Positions 35,509-45,851 are shown, numbered from the stretch's first letter. The stretch: 59,451 nt of DNA from Roseibacillus sp. (GCA_002686085.1 NZAC01000059.1:1-59451), one strand, 5' to 3'. The notes: a model not told the origin generated them from the letters alone. Made by a program: numbers and translations.

Positions 35509-36948
35509 ATGCCCTCCGACTCGTCGCCCAACAAGGACACCCCACGACTGCAAGTTGTAGAGGCTGGTGATCAGGGCGCAGCCCGCGCACTACCCAATGC
35601 GATTGGGCCCGAAAAAAGCATCCTCAGCTCCATGATGCAGGAGCCAACGGAATACATCGGTGCTGCAGTTGAGGAGCATCTCGCTCCCTCTCATTTCTAC
35701 ATCCCTTCTCATGGCATTCTCTATGAGACGCTCTTGGAGCTTTATGAGAAAGGCCAGCCTATCGAACTCGTCTCTCTGACACAGCTACTGAAAGACCGTA
35801 ATCTTCTCGAAAACCTCGGAGGACCAGGTGAGTTAACAACCATTTACACCTACTCCCCGACGGCGGCCCACTTCGAGCACCACCTTGGCATCGTCAAGGC
35901 CAAGCATATTCTCCGATCTGTCATCTCCTCCTGTACGGACTCAATCAGCAAGGCTTACGACGATCCCGAGGATGTTCAGTCGTTCCTCGACGCCGTGGAA
36001 TCCAAAGTCTTCGCAATCAAGGAAGATTCGGAAGTTCAAGGAGAGACAAAGGTCGGAGACCTCATCGAGGGCGTCATCGAGGTTCTCCAGCAGTTCATGC
36101 ATAACGAGCGCCCACTTGAAGGCGTATCGACCAAATACACCAAGCTCGACGAAATGAGCAAAGGCCTGAAGCCCGGGGAGATGTTCATTATCGCCGCCCG
36201 TCCTTCGATGGGGAAAACATCGCTCATGATGAATATCGTGGAGCATGTCGCCATTGAGCAGGATATCCCGACCTTGGTATTTTCATGCGAAATGAGTGCC
36301 CAGCAGATCGTGCAACGACTCCTTTTCTCAAGGGCCCGTTACAGCATGGCCAATCTCCGCCCCGGTCTCCAGCCCACCAAGGAAGAGCTTCAGAACATCC
36401 TTGATGCCTCCAAGCAGTTAAAGGCGGCACCGCTCTATATCGACGACACCCCCGCAATCCCCATTGGAGACGTTCGGGCAAAAGCACGCCGAAAGAAGCG
36501 CGACTCTGACATTGGATTGATCGCGGTTGACTACCTCCAGCTCATGCGCTCGCAATCGCGCCAAGCCGAAGGCTCCCGCGAGCGAGAAATCGCCGAGATT
36601 TCTGCCGGACTGAAGGCCCTCGCGAAGGAACTTAATATCCCCATCATCGTCCTAGCTCAGCTCAACCGTGGTCCCGAACAAAGAGGAGGCGCTCCACGGA
36701 TGTCTGACCTGCGGGAATCCGGCTCACTGGAGCAAGATGCCGACCTCATCGGGCTTCTCTACCGGCAGGAATACTATGATAATCCCACTTCAGAAGGCGA
36801 TGAAGCCGACCTCGAACGCGACGCAAACGAGGGCAAGGCAGAGCTTATTATTGCCAAGAATCGAAATGGCCCCACCGGTAACGTGGAACTCACCTTCCTC
36901 AAACAGCTTATGCGATTTGAGACCCGTGCGCCTGAACCTCATAATTGA
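35509..36948 (+). CDS. dnaB: Replicative DNA helicase DnaB
   Basis: A 479-residue hexameric helicase. The N-terminal domain includes AIGPEKSILSSMMQ and ALxQ-like ETLLELYEKGQPIELVSLTQLL. The RecA-like core has the Walker A ARPSMGKTSLM, SCEMSAQQIVQRLL, Walker B IAVDYLQLM and DLRESGSLEQDADLIGLLYR. It unwinds DNA ahead of the fork. No intein is seen. The start is chosen at ATG 35509 directly after a hairpin. Confidence 0.97.
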   Translation: MPSDSSPNKDTPRLQVVEAGDQGAARALPNAIGPEKSILSSMMQEPTEYIGAAVEEHLAPSHFYIPSHGILYETLLELYEKGQPIELVSLTQLLKDRNLLENLGGPGELTTIYTYSPTAAHFEHHLGIVKAKHILRSVISSCTDSISKAYDDPEDVQSFLDAVESKVFAIKEDSEVQGETKVGDLIEGVIEVLQQFMHNERPLEGVSTKYTKLDEMSKGLKPGEMFIIAARPSMGKTSLMMNIVEHVAIEQDIPTLVFSCEMSAQQIVQRLLFSRARYSMANLRPGLQPTKEELQNILDASKQLKAAPLYIDDTPAIPIGDVRAKARRKKRDSDIGLIAVDYLQLMRSQSRQAEGSREREIAEISAGLKALAKELNIPIIVLAQLNRGPEQRGGAPRMSDLRESGSLEQDADLIGLLYRQEYYDNPTSEGDEADLERDANEGKAELIIAKNRNGPTGNVELTFLKQLMRFETRAPEPHN

Positions 36949-37102
36949 CGGGCTTCGAAACTAAATACGTATGCCCCGCTCAAAACGGAGACACTGACCT
37001 CCGACTCGTCCCAGTGAGCACCCCAAGGTAAGATTCTCACTGAAAAAACGAGATCTCGAGGGTAGTATCCGGTTGTTGCAGAGCCTGCTCTGCACGGCAG
37101 GG

Positions 37103-39637
37103 ATGGAATCCACACTCATCACATCGCGTATCGCCAACCTCACTCACGGGGGGCTGCTTTGCGCCCTTATCCTATTGGCTCCTACTGCTAATGCTAGCGG
37201 CTCCGATGACGCCCCCATTAACGCTCCGGGGACTGAGGGCAACCTCAGAGCAGGTAAAGACTTCTGGTCCTTTCAACCCATCACCCGCCCCTCTCCTCCT
37301 CCGGTTCAGGTGCCCAACTGGCCACAAACCAAAATCGACCACTTTATCCTCGCTGCCCACCACCGCCACAACCTCTCTCCGGTGGCCGATGCAACCGCCA
37401 CTACGCTTCTCAGGCGTATTTACTTCGATCTGATAGGGCTACCTCCGAGCCCTCCTCAAATCTTGGCCTTCCTTGAAGCATCCAGAATCAACCGAGAGGC
37501 AGCAATCGCAACTGTCATTGACAACCTCCTCTCGAGTCCCAGCTTCGGCGTCAAGTGGGCAAGACACTGGCTCGATATTGCCCGCTACTCGGAATCTACT
37601 GGAGGTGGCCGCACTCTCTTATTTGGTGAAGCATGGAGATACCGTGATTACGTGGTCAAGTCCTTCAATTCTGACAAACCCTATGACCGCTTCATCCGCG
37701 AGCAAATAGCTGGCGACCTGATGAAGAGCGGAACTCTCGAGGAGCAGCAACAGGCTTTGATTGCCACGGCGTTTCTCCTTCTGGGCCCAACCAATTATGA
37801 ACTTCAGGACAAGACGGTCCTTGAGATGGACATCATCGATGAGCAACTTGACACTATCGGAAAGACCTTCATGGGCTTAACCGTAGGCTGCGCCCGGTGC
37901 CACGATCACAAATTCGACCCAATTAATTCGGAAGACTACTACGGAATGGCGGGCATTCTAAAGGGAACCAAGGTTGTGATTCACAGCAATGTTTCTACTT
38001 GGAATAAGCGCCCCCTCCCACTCTCTCCTGAAGACGAACGACTTCACAAAAAGCGGGCAGCCCGCATCAAGACTCTTCAGCAGGAGATATCGCTCCTCCG
38101 CAAAAACAAGCCGAAGGCCTCTGTCCTGATAAGCTCCCTCAGCGGCATTGTGGTAGACGATGAAAAGGCCGAGAAAAAAGGAGCGTGGACCCGCTCAACC
38201 TCGAATAGTGGATATGTGGCTGCAAATTACCTTCATGATGGAGCCGCCGGCAAAGGAGAGAAAGAAGTCCGATACAGGGCTAGGATTCCCGGGGATGGGA
38301 AATTTGAAGTCCGCATCTCCTACACCGAAGGATCAAACAGGGATCGTAAAGTTCCTGTTATCGTCCGCCACGCCGATGGAGAAAAAATCAACTATGTTGA
38401 CCAAACCCGCCGCCCTCCTATTGATGGGAGCTTCATCTCACTCGGAACATACGACTTTCTCGCAGGCGACTGGGACGTCGTTATTATCTCCAATAAGGGA
38501 ACAACTGCACATGTCATCGCAGATGCGGTGCAGTTAATTCCTGAAGGGGAAGCCCCGAAAAGCATCAAGGCCACCTCTCCGGAGGAGACCGGGCGAACAA
38601 GAGCGCAGCTTGCCTCGCTAGAGAGCGAGCTCCAATCCTTAAAGGAAGCAGGAAGCGCTTCTGCGATGGTGATCGCTGCTGAGGAAGCGCCTGATCCCGG
38701 GGATATCCCTATCGCTCTGCGTGGTAACGCTCACGAAGCCGGGCCCAACGCCCCACGAGGCTTCATCAAAATTCTTCAATCGAATCCAAGTCCTGTGATA
38801 GCTCCAAAATCAAGCGGACGAGCAGAGCTCGCCGATTGGATTGCCAACCCCGAAAATCCTCTCACTGCCCGGGTGTACGTCAATCGGATTTGGCATCACC
38901 TCTTTGGTCGAGGGATCGTGCAGTCAGTCGACAACTTCGGTCAGATGGGCGATTCACCCTCAAACCCTGAGCTGCTCGACCACCTCTCAACCCTTTTTAT
39001 CGAACAAGGATGGTCCACCAAGGCCCTCATACGTAACATCATGTTGTCCAGAGTCTACCAACTGAGCTCTTTATCCACGCCTTCCCAAGCTTCTACTGAT
39101 GTTGAAAATCTCTATCATTGGCGCCAGAACCACCGGCGTCTTCAAGCTGAGGCCATTCGGGATTCTATTCTGTCGGTAAGCGGCACGCTCGATGAAAGAC
39201 TCGGTGGCAATACCGTGAAACCCGGCACTAAAACAGAGTATGGCTATCAATTTGGGGGGACACGGAGGAGCCTGTATACGCCCGTTTTCCGGAACACTCT
39301 GCCGGAGATTATGCAGGTTTTTGACTTCGCAGATCCTAACCTCGTAACAGGAGCCAGAACAACCAGCAGTGTTCCTACTCAGGCACTCTTTATGATGAAC
39401 AACCCGTTCGTACAAGAGCAGGCAGAACTCGCCGCGGAACGCCTGCTGAAGGAGCCCCTTTCTGAGGAGGCCTCTAGAATTAACCATTCCTACCTCCTTG
39501 CTCTTGGACGTCCCCCCACTGACCGCGAAGAGCAAATCCTTCTGTCATACCTGCAAACCAATACCAACTCCAAGGAATCTTGGACTCAGATCTTTCAGAG
39601 CCTCTTTGCCAGTCTGGACTTCAGACATCTTCATTAG
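37103..39637 (+). CDS. DUF1549/DUF1553 protein with golvesin-like insert
   Basis: An 844-residue exported protein. I chose ATG 37103 with GGCAGGG upstream, rather than the TTG at 37073; a signal segment follows (GGLLCALILLAPTANA). The N-terminal DUF1549 includes LLRRIYFDLIGLPPSP, KWARHWLDIARYSES and GCARCHDHKFDP, whose CxxCH could bind heme. The middle part (about 355-480) matches the golvesin C-terminal-like beta module (WTRSTSNSGYVAANYLHD; VIADAVQLIPEG). DUF1553 follows (NPENPLTARVYVNRIWHHLFG, SRVYQLSS, FVQEQAELAAERLL). Paired with the DUF1501 gene 81 bases downstream, a common Planctomycetes/Verrucomicrobia pair of unsettled function linked to polysaccharide use. Confidence 0.9.
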   Translation: MESTLITSRIANLTHGGLLCALILLAPTANASGSDDAPINAPGTEGNLRAGKDFWSFQPITRPSPPPVQVPNWPQTKIDHFILAAHHRHNLSPVADATATTLLRRIYFDLIGLPPSPPQILAFLEASRINREAAIATVIDNLLSSPSFGVKWARHWLDIARYSESTGGGRTLLFGEAWRYRDYVVKSFNSDKPYDRFIREQIAGDLMKSGTLEEQQQALIATAFLLLGPTNYELQDKTVLEMDIIDEQLDTIGKTFMGLTVGCARCHDHKFDPINSEDYYGMAGILKGTKVVIHSNVSTWNKRPLPLSPEDERLHKKRAARIKTLQQEISLLRKNKPKASVLISSLSGIVVDDEKAEKKGAWTRSTSNSGYVAANYLHDGAAGKGEKEVRYRARIPGDGKFEVRISYTEGSNRDRKVPVIVRHADGEKINYVDQTRRPPIDGSFISLGTYDFLAGDWDVVIISNKGTTAHVIADAVQLIPEGEAPKSIKATSPEETGRTRAQLASLESELQSLKEAGSASAMVIAAEEAPDPGDIPIALRGNAHEAGPNAPRGFIKILQSNPSPVIAPKSSGRAELADWIANPENPLTARVYVNRIWHHLFGRGIVQSVDNFGQMGDSPSNPELLDHLSTLFIEQGWSTKALIRNIMLSRVYQLSSLSTPSQASTDVENLYHWRQNHRRLQAEAIRDSILSVSGTLDERLGGNTVKPGTKTEYGYQFGGTRRSLYTPVFRNTLPEIMQVFDFADPNLVTGARTTSSVPTQALFMMNNPFVQEQAELAAERLLKEPLSEEASRINHSYLLALGRPPTDREEQILLSYLQTNTNSKESWTQIFQSLFASLDFRHLH

Positions 39638-39718
39638 GGCAGACTTGAAGCCTTATGATGCAGTCTATATGATTTTCCATCAAGAAGACGCGTTCTCATT
39701 CCAGCCTTCACTCCAACG

Positions 39719-41131
39719 ATGAATATCTCCCGCCGACATGCCCTTCGCGATATGGCCTGCGGCTTTGGCGGCCTCGCAATGGGCGCCCTCGCCCACCAGC
39801 AGGCAAGGGCTGACGGCGCAGTTCCTCCCGGAAAAATTCTCCACCATTCCCCCAAAGCCAAGCGCGTTATCTTTCTGTTTATGGCTGGAGGTGTCAGCCA
39901 CGTGGATTCCTACGACTATAAGGAACAACTCTTCCAAGATGACGGCAAAATGATCCGGTTCGATGATGCCAGAACCCTGGCAAAGACGCGCAAGATCGTT
40001 GAGCACCGGGTAATGAAACCACTGTGGGACTTCGAGCAATATGGTCAGACTGGACAGCATGTCAGTGAGCTCTTCCCGCATACTGCTCGGCATGTAGACG
40101 ACCTTTGCTTCCTGAAGGGGATGCACACCGAGGGAGTTGCCCACGGACCAAGCACTCTGTTTCTTCACACCGGATCGATAAACCTTGTCCGGCCCAGCAT
40201 GGGCTCGTGGACGAACTACGGATTAGGAACCGAAAATAACAACCTCCCGGGTTTCGTCAGCATTGGACCTGCGATGGGTAATGGTGGACCGCGTAATTTC
40301 AGTAATGCCTTCTTACCCGCGGCATACCAGGGAACTCCTGTGGGGAGAGCTGGCATTCCAGCAAAGGAGGCAACAATCAGGAATCTCGTCGACTTTCAAA
40401 ACAACCCTGCACGAAAGCGAGGCCAATACGAACTTCTGCGCCAATTAAACGCTGAACAGGCAGAGCGAATGCCGGGGGATGACAAGCTTGAAGCTGTCAT
40501 CAGCTCCTTTGAATTGGCTTGGCGGATGCAGAATAATGCCCCCGACATCCTTGATCTTTCTCAGGAAAGCCCCTCCACTCTCGAAATGTACGGTATCGGC
40601 GAAAAACACACCGACAATTTTGGACAATACTGTCTTCGAGCCCGCCGGCTCAGCGAGGCTGGCGTCCGTTACATACAGGTCAACTACACCGACAACTCCA
40701 ACAACCCTGCCTGGGATCAGCATTCCAATATGCCCAAGCATATCGAACACGCTCGTGCGACTGATAAACCGGTGGCAGGGCTTCTTGAAGACCTCAAGCG
40801 CCGCGGCCTCCTAGAGGATACCATCGTCTGGTGGGGAAGTGAATTCGGGCGGACTCCTTACGCTCAAAATAAAGGAACAGGCAGAGATCATAATCCAGAC
40901 GGGTTCACGGTCTGGCTGGCTGGCGGAGGGTTCAAACCCGGCATATCATACGGACAAACTGACAGCCACGGTCATCACGCCGTTGAGGAACAGGTTCACA
41001 TGCATGATCTCCACGCCACCATCCTGCACCAGCTTGGACTTGATCATAAGAAGCTCACCTACCGCTACGATGGCCGCGACTTCCGCCTTACCGATGTCTT
41101 CGGACGCGTTGTCAGAGAAATCTTATCCTGA
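39719..41131 (+). CDS. DUF1501 Tat-exported protein (sulfatase-like fold)
   Basis: A 470-residue protein. The N-terminus MNISRRHALRDMACGFGGLA has a twin-arginine-like RR motif before a short hydrophobic stretch. The core has FLFMAGGVSHVDSYDYK, ELFPHTARHVDDLCFLKGMH, GVRYIQVNYTDN and WWGSEFGRTPYAQNKGTGRDHNPDGF, family marks of DUF1501, which is related in fold to alkaline phosphatase/sulfatases. The partner DUF1549/DUF1553 gene is immediately upstream. Substrate unknown. Confidence 0.9.
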   Translation: MNISRRHALRDMACGFGGLAMGALAHQQARADGAVPPGKILHHSPKAKRVIFLFMAGGVSHVDSYDYKEQLFQDDGKMIRFDDARTLAKTRKIVEHRVMKPLWDFEQYGQTGQHVSELFPHTARHVDDLCFLKGMHTEGVAHGPSTLFLHTGSINLVRPSMGSWTNYGLGTENNNLPGFVSIGPAMGNGGPRNFSNAFLPAAYQGTPVGRAGIPAKEATIRNLVDFQNNPARKRGQYELLRQLNAEQAERMPGDDKLEAVISSFELAWRMQNNAPDILDLSQESPSTLEMYGIGEKHTDNFGQYCLRARRLSEAGVRYIQVNYTDNSNNPAWDQHSNMPKHIEHARATDKPVAGLLEDLKRRGLLEDTIVWWGSEFGRTPYAQNKGTGRDHNPDGFTVWLAGGGFKPGISYGQTDSHGHHAVEEQVHMHDLHATILHQLGLDHKKLTYRYDGRDFRLTDVFGRVVREILS

Positions 41132-41195
41132 TCTGCGCCCCACTCAGAATCAGCTGTTTTGACGGACGCGCTTCTTTCGCGATGTCCGCTCAAAT

Positions 41196-41224
41196 AAAAA
41201 GCCGGGCGCATTGGCCCGGCTTTT
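41196..41224. terminator. Bidirectional intrinsic terminator
   Basis: GCCGGGC (41201-41207) and GCCCGGC (41214-41220) form a 7-bp GC stem with a 6-base loop, flanked by AAAAA on the left and TTTT on the right, extending the stem. It sits between two convergent genes and can end transcription from both. Confidence 0.9.
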
Positions 41225-41245
41225 CGATTGAATTTCTGGCTCAGC

Positions 41246-42535
41246 TTAAATCACTTTGGTGACTCCGGGCTCAGGGCAGGGGTAAAGACCAGTTTCAGGA
41301 TCCATTTTGGGACCAGGGTCTGCATCCCATGCATAATTTTTCGGCATGATGTTGATCTCAGAATTGAGAGCCTCATCCCACTTCAATTCCTTTCCGGAAT
41401 AGGTAGCCATTCGCCCAATGATCGCAGTCATCGTGCTTTCCGCGGTATAGTATGCGTTGTTGATTGGCTTATCCTCTCTGATGTGGCGGTGCAACTCGTC
41501 ATGCTCTACCTGGTAGGGGTTCTTTGATTTCTCGTTCAGCTTCCAGATAATCTTGCCGTCGTTGTCAGTGATCCTTCCCGGGTAGGCGCGGCCCTTTTCC
41601 CCGATGATGACTTCCGTGACACGGTTCATGCATCCTCTCTGGTGGCGGCATTGGGAGTTGGTATAACCTCCGCCCTCATATTGAAGCTCCACAAAGTGGT
41701 GATCGAAGATCTCTCCAAAGTCGGGCCCGATCCTCTGCTGTCTTCCCCCCATTCCCTGTGCCACTGTGGGATGCCCTCCCATGAACCAGTTCGCCACATC
41801 CAGATTGTGAACATGCTGCTCACAGATGTGATCGCCGCAAAGCCAGTTAAAGTAGTACCAGTTTCTCATCTGATATTCCATCTCAGACTGCTCCTTTTTC
41901 CTCGGACGAACCCATACTCCACCACCATTCCAGTAGACCTGACTACCAAGCACCTTACCAATTCGTCCTTCCATCACCTCCTGATGCGTTGCCGTATACG
42001 ATTTTTGATAGCGACGCTGAAGACCACAGACCACCTTGAGCTTTTTGGCATCGGCCTCTTTGGCAGCCGCCAGCACTCTTCGGATCCCTGCCGCGTCAGT
42101 GGCGACCGGCTTCTCCATGAAGACGTGTTTACCTCTCGAAACAGCATACTCAAACATCTCAGGACGAAATCCGGGAGGCGTTGTCAAAATGACCATGTCC
42201 GCAAACTCGATGGCCTTCTTGTAAGCATCGAACCCATGGAACATTCGCTCTGCGGGAACATCGACCTTCTCTTTGAAGCGCCCCTTGATGTTGTTAATGA
42301 CCCCCTGTGTTTTATCAGGAAAGGCATCGGCCACGGCAACAAGCTTCGCACCCTCAACATTCAGGGTTTGAGAAACCGCACCTGTTCCCCGTCCTCCGCA
42401 ACCAACAAGGGCTACCTTGATTTCACTTTTACCCTCGACCTGCGCATAAGCAGCAACAGGCAATGACGTAGCAGCTGCCGCTACCCCGCTCGTTTTGAGG
42501 AACTTTCTCCGGTCAGATTGAATGGAATCTTCCAT
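41246..42535 (-). CDS. Gfo/Idh/MocA-family oxidoreductase, Tat-exported
   Basis: A 429-residue protein. The start SDRRKFLKTSGVAAAATSL is a twin-arginine signal. The Rossmann domain begins IKVALVGCGGRGTGAVSQTL, with GKHVFMEKPVATDAAGIRRVL (the family EKP motif). A C-terminal domain includes GDHICEQHVHNLDVANWFMGGHP, with the paired histidines typical of this group. It likely oxidises or isomerises a sugar derivative using NAD(P), in the periplasm; the substrate is unknown. Confidence 0.9.
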   Translation of the reverse strand: MEDSIQSDRRKFLKTSGVAAAATSLPVAAYAQVEGKSEIKVALVGCGGRGTGAVSQTLNVEGAKLVAVADAFPDKTQGVINNIKGRFKEKVDVPAERMFHGFDAYKKAIEFADMVILTTPPGFRPEMFEYAVSRGKHVFMEKPVATDAAGIRRVLAAAKEADAKKLKVVCGLQRRYQKSYTATHQEVMEGRIGKVLGSQVYWNGGGVWVRPRKKEQSEMEYQMRNWYYFNWLCGDHICEQHVHNLDVANWFMGGHPTVAQGMGGRQQRIGPDFGEIFDHHFVELQYEGGGYTNSQCRHQRGCMNRVTEVIIGEKGRAYPGRITDNDGKIIWKLNEKSKNPYQVEHDELHRHIREDKPINNAYYTAESTMTAIIGRMATYSGKELKWDEALNSEINIMPKNYAWDADPGPKMDPETGLYPCPEPGVTKVI

Positions 42536-42905
42536 GATATTATATTGTTTAGTGTCGGCTAGGAACTTCCTGCTTAGGAGGTCCCTTAACTGGTTCAGGC
42601 CAGAGAATCGCGCGGGCGCACCACTCCCTAGAGCCGAGTATAGGTGATCCTTTAAAAACGATTCTTGAAAGCCTTTTCTCTCATGAAACTACCCTAAACC
42701 CTAAAAAAGAGAAACCGATGGGCGATCTCTCGATCGGGACCTATGATATAACCAGTTCTCCCTCGTGAGCATGCCAACGAATAACGACTCAAACCACGGA
42801 AAAGGCAGGATTAATCAGCCTTAAGGCAGATAAAACCAGACTGAGAACTCCGGATGGCATCTTCTTTCTTTGACCAACGCCACTAAGGAGGTTAGGGAAA
42901 CAACC
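42536..42905. other. 370-base divergent intergenic region
   Basis: This gap separates two divergently read genes and must hold both promoters. It has AT-rich stretches near 42536-42550 and 42730-42750, and an AAGGAGG at 42885-42891. The spacing from that site to the GTG at 42906 is 14 bases, longer than usual. I recognise no RNA gene. Confidence 0.4.
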
Positions 42906-43421
42906 GTGAAGACTTTCAAGCTCCTCGCCGTCGCATCAACGCTCCTCAGTCTATGCCCCGCCCTCGCCGATGAATTCAAGGTTGCTGGCATGACCTTCAA
43001 CGGACCCAAGCAGTTCGTCTCAGTCAAACCAAACTCCTTCATGCGCAAGGCTCAGCTCAAGGTGGGTGTCGATGCCGCCGAAGGCCAAATCGTTTTCTTC
43101 CATTTTGGCCCTCAAGGCGGGGGCGGCCTACAAGCCAATATAGATCGCTGGTACGGTCAGTTCACAGAACCGAGGAAAGACATCAACGCGAAGACGGAAA
43201 AATCGAAGGCGGGTGAAGCAGCCGTGACCTTCGTTTCCGCTGAGGGGACATTCAAGGCAGGACCACCTCGTGGCCCAATTGAGGAGAAGCCGGGATACGC
43301 TCTTCTCGGAGCAATCATCGAGAGCAAACAGGGTGCGATCTTTGCCAAGTTTACCGGACCCAAGGCCACTGTTTCAGCTCAAGCGGCCGCCTTCAAAAAA
43401 ATGATCACCGAGGCAAAGTAA
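42906..43421 (+). CDS. Secreted conserved-looking protein of unknown function
   Basis: A 171-residue protein from GTG 42906 (MKTFKLLAVASTLLSLCPALA, a signal peptide cleaved near ALADEF). An earlier in-frame start at 42870 would add 12 residues before the signal. The mature protein contains IVFFHFGPQGGGGLQANIDRWYGQF, a segment I recall from secreted unknown proteins of Planctomycetes and Verrucomicrobia, but no named domain. Beta-rich elsewhere. Function unknown. Confidence 0.65.
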   Translation: MKTFKLLAVASTLLSLCPALADEFKVAGMTFNGPKQFVSVKPNSFMRKAQLKVGVDAAEGQIVFFHFGPQGGGGLQANIDRWYGQFTEPRKDINAKTEKSKAGEAAVTFVSAEGTFKAGPPRGPIEEKPGYALLGAIIESKQGAIFAKFTGPKATVSAQAAAFKKMITEAK

Positions 43422-43643
43422 GCACCACTCGGCTCATCATTTAACTGGGCCCTTTCCACAGCAGGTCCTGAGCGACATCTAAGATGCGTCTCTTCTCGTG
43501 AATGGAGAAACTCGATCCGAAGCTGGTGATTTCGTGAACCTGCGTCCCCGCCGAGGACAACGATCTCCTGCCTTCAGGCGGGGCATTCCGAAAGCCTGAT
43601 CTCACGTCAATAGACCAAGTCCCTTGACGCCAGCAGCCTGTTA

Positions 43644-44999
43644 TCAAGGCCCGCAAGCACCAGGCGTCCGCGGAAAGGGAATCACATCCCTGATATTCTG
43701 AACTCCCGTGACCATCATCAACATTCGTTCGAAACCTAGCCCAAACCCTGCGTGGGGAACGCTCCCGAATTTCCTCAGGTCGAGATACCACTGGTAATCT
43801 TCCTCTCTGAGCCCCGCAGAACTCATGTTATCTCGAAGCACGTCAAGACGCTCTTCCCGCTGGCTACCGCCTATAATCTCTCCGATACCCGGCACCAGAA
43901 CATCCATTGCTGCTACGGTCTTCTGGTCATCATTCCGCCTCATGTAGAAGGGCTTAATTGTTTCCGGATAGTCAAAAACCGTCACCGGTGATTTGCAATA
44001 TTCCTCAGTAAGATAGCGCTCATGCTCGGACTGAAGATTCTCGCCCCATGCCACAGGATACTCGAAGTCGTGCCCGGAGTCCTCAAGAACCCTGACGGCG
44101 TCCGTATAGCTAATCCGAGCGAATGGCCGTTCCACGATCATCCTCAGCCTCGGCTCCAACTCCTTGTCCACAAATTTTGAAAAGAGCCCAAAGTCGTCTC
44201 CGGGGCCGTCCAGGATTTCTTGGGTAAGCTCTTTAACGAAAGATTCTGCAAGATCCATGTCGCCCTCAAGATTGCAGAAGGCCATCTCCGGCTCTATCAT
44301 CCAGAACTCAGATGCGTGACGGGACGTATGAGAATTCTCCGCGCGGAAAGTTGGCCCAAACGTGTAAATATTACTCAGGGCACAGGCAAATGTCTCCCCC
44401 TCAAGCTGCCCACTAACCGTGAGGTGAGCAGGCTTTCCAAAAAAATGCTCACCGTCCTGAAGATTTGCGCCATCCGTGTTTATTTTGAACATCTCCCCTG
44501 CTCCCTCGCAGTCATTGGCCGTGATGATTGGCGTATGGACGTAGACAAAGCCTCGCTTTTCGAAAAAGTGATGCACGGCAAGAGCGAGGCGGCTTCGGGT
44601 CCGGAACACTGCTCCGAAAAGATTTGTTCGAGGCCTGAGATGGGCGATCTCCCGGAGAAACTCTGGACCATGACGTTTTTTCTGAAGGGGGTAATCCTCT
44701 GGCGCACTTCCCAGCAGCACTAACGCTGTTGCCTGCAATTCCCAGCTCTGACCCTCCCCGGGTGAGGCTACCAGATTTCCCTCAACCCTGATTGCCGACC
44801 CTGTCGACATCATCTGGATATCCTCGTAGCCTTTCACTCCAGCATCCGCAATTATCTGCAGACCAGCCAGACAACTCCCATCGTTGACCTCAAGAAAGGA
44901 GAAATCCTTGGAGTCGCGCCGGGTGCGCACCCATCCGGCGACGCTGATACCCTCAGCCGCTTCCACCCGGTTGAGCACTTCTTTCACGGACGTCCGCAT
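43644..44999 (-). CDS. asnS: Asparaginyl-tRNA synthetase
   Basis: A 451-residue class II enzyme that charges tRNA-Asn with asparagine. I chose ATG 44999 ([35 protein letters not shown] begins at the OB-fold); the track of frame upstream adds 11 residues. Motif 2 lies in [26 protein letters not shown], and motif 3 in [30 protein letters not shown]. Length is normal for the family. It is 114 bases downstream of a LolA-like gene on the same strand. Confidence 0.96.
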   Translation of the reverse strand: MRTSVKEVLNRVEAAEGISVAGWVRTRRDSKDFSFLEVNDGSCLAGLQIIADAGVKGYEDIQMMSTGSAIRVEGNLVASPGEGQSWELQATALVLLGSAPEDYPLQKKRHGPEFLREIAHLRPRTNLFGAVFRTRSRLALAVHHFFEKRGFVYVHTPIITANDCEGAGEMFKINTDGANLQDGEHFFGKPAHLTVSGQLEGETFACALSNIYTFGPTFRAENSHTSRHASEFWMIEPEMAFCNLEGDMDLAESFVKELTQEILDGPGDDFGLFSKFVDKELEPRLRMIVERPFARISYTDAVRVLEDSGHDFEYPVAWGENLQSEHERYLTEEYCKSPVTVFDYPETIKPFYMRRNDDQKTVAAMDVLVPGIGEIIGGSQREERLDVLRDNMSSAGLREEDYQWYLDLRKFGSVPHAGFGLGFERMLMMVTGVQNIRDVIPFPRTPGACGP

Positions 45000-45113
45000 G
45001 CCCCTCTTTACGACGAACGGGCGAGGCTGCAACGAAGAATTCTAATGGCACTACGATTCATATGCCCACGGACGAAGCACGAATCACTCCCTTCTAAATT
45101 CTCTCAACAGCCC

Positions 45114-45851
45114 TTACCTCAATCCACCGGGCCGGGGCGCTCGAGCTTTCGGCTTATCAAACTCGAGATAAGTCATCCCGACTACTCTGTTCTGAACCGG
45201 GTCTACGCTGTCGACTCGCATCCTCCTCAAAGTATAAGAGTCTCCCACCTTCATCACATCCGTGACCGCGAACCTTTTCAAAGGCTTCCCTCCCTTATCG
45301 TAGCCAACCACCTGCATGAGCGCCTGCGACTTCTTATGAACCCAGACTCGCACCTGGGCGTAGCGCCCCGTCTGCGTCGGATTGACGAGACGAACTACCC
45401 AACAGTCCTGCCCCTTTACCTTTTCCAAGCCGTCAACCTGACCTCCCGGCCAGTAGAGGAATCGCATCGCCAGGTCTTCGTAGGATAAATCTGTCTTCTC
45501 GATCGGCTCCCCGAGCTTCTTCTCCGGAAATCTAACAGTTTTTCCATCTGCCAACTCGAAGAGGTCATAACGGTTTTCCCCGAGGCGCATGTGAAAGCGA
45601 ATATCCTTTCCCTTGTTTGGTCGCGTGTAGCTCAACTGAATATCCTGGCCCCTGAGGTAGAGCCCGACTGGGAACTTGGTCTCTCCTTTCCGTATATAAC
45701 CCTTTAAATCCTGATGCTGTAACGTCGTTACAAATCTGGCGGTCTTCAGCAAGGAATCTGCATTCGGGGCTCCCTCCTGTGCATCGACGGGAACTGCACC
45801 AAGCGCAAAAACGCAAACAAGTAAGAACGCTGACCGAGGTGCTGAAGTCAT
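45114..45851 (-). CDS. Outer-membrane lipoprotein-sorting-like protein (LolA-like fold)
   Basis: A 245-residue protein with a signal peptide (SAFLLVCVFALGAVPVDA). The mature part is beta-rich (FPVGLYLRGQDIQLSYTRP; GKTVRFPEKKLGEPIEK; CWVVRLVNPTQTGRYAQVRVWVHKKSQALMQVVGYD), the pattern of proteins annotated as LolA-like lipoprotein-sorting proteins. The C-terminus has LRRMRVDSVDPVQNR. It probably binds a lipid or lipoprotein in the periplasm. The true LolA role is not proven. Confidence 0.7.
   Translation of the reverse strand: MTSAPRSAFLLVCVFALGAVPVDAQEGAPNADSLLKTARFVTTLQHQDLKGYIRKGETKFPVGLYLRGQDIQLSYTRPNKGKDIRFHMRLGENRYDLFELADGKTVRFPEKKLGEPIEKTDLSYEDLAMRFLYWPGGQVDGLEKVKGQDCWVVRLVNPTQTGRYAQVRVWVHKKSQALMQVVGYDKGGKPLKRFAVTDVMKVGDSYTLRRMRVDSVDPVQNRVVGMTYLEFDKPKARAPRPGGLR

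Noticed and set aside
42536-42545. TATAAT on the minus strand just before the Gfo/Idh/MocA start, suggesting a leaderless transcript
   Set aside because: The box is only three bases from the ATG, so the transcription start would fall inside the start codon, and no -35 fits. The region is simply AT-rich.
43441-43791. Minus-strand open frame extending past the asnS stop, with a protein-like tail (VHEITSFGSSFSIHEKRR)
   Set aside because: Its only clear start lies inside asnS in another frame and no ribosome site is seen. The tail may be a remnant but I cannot support a gene.
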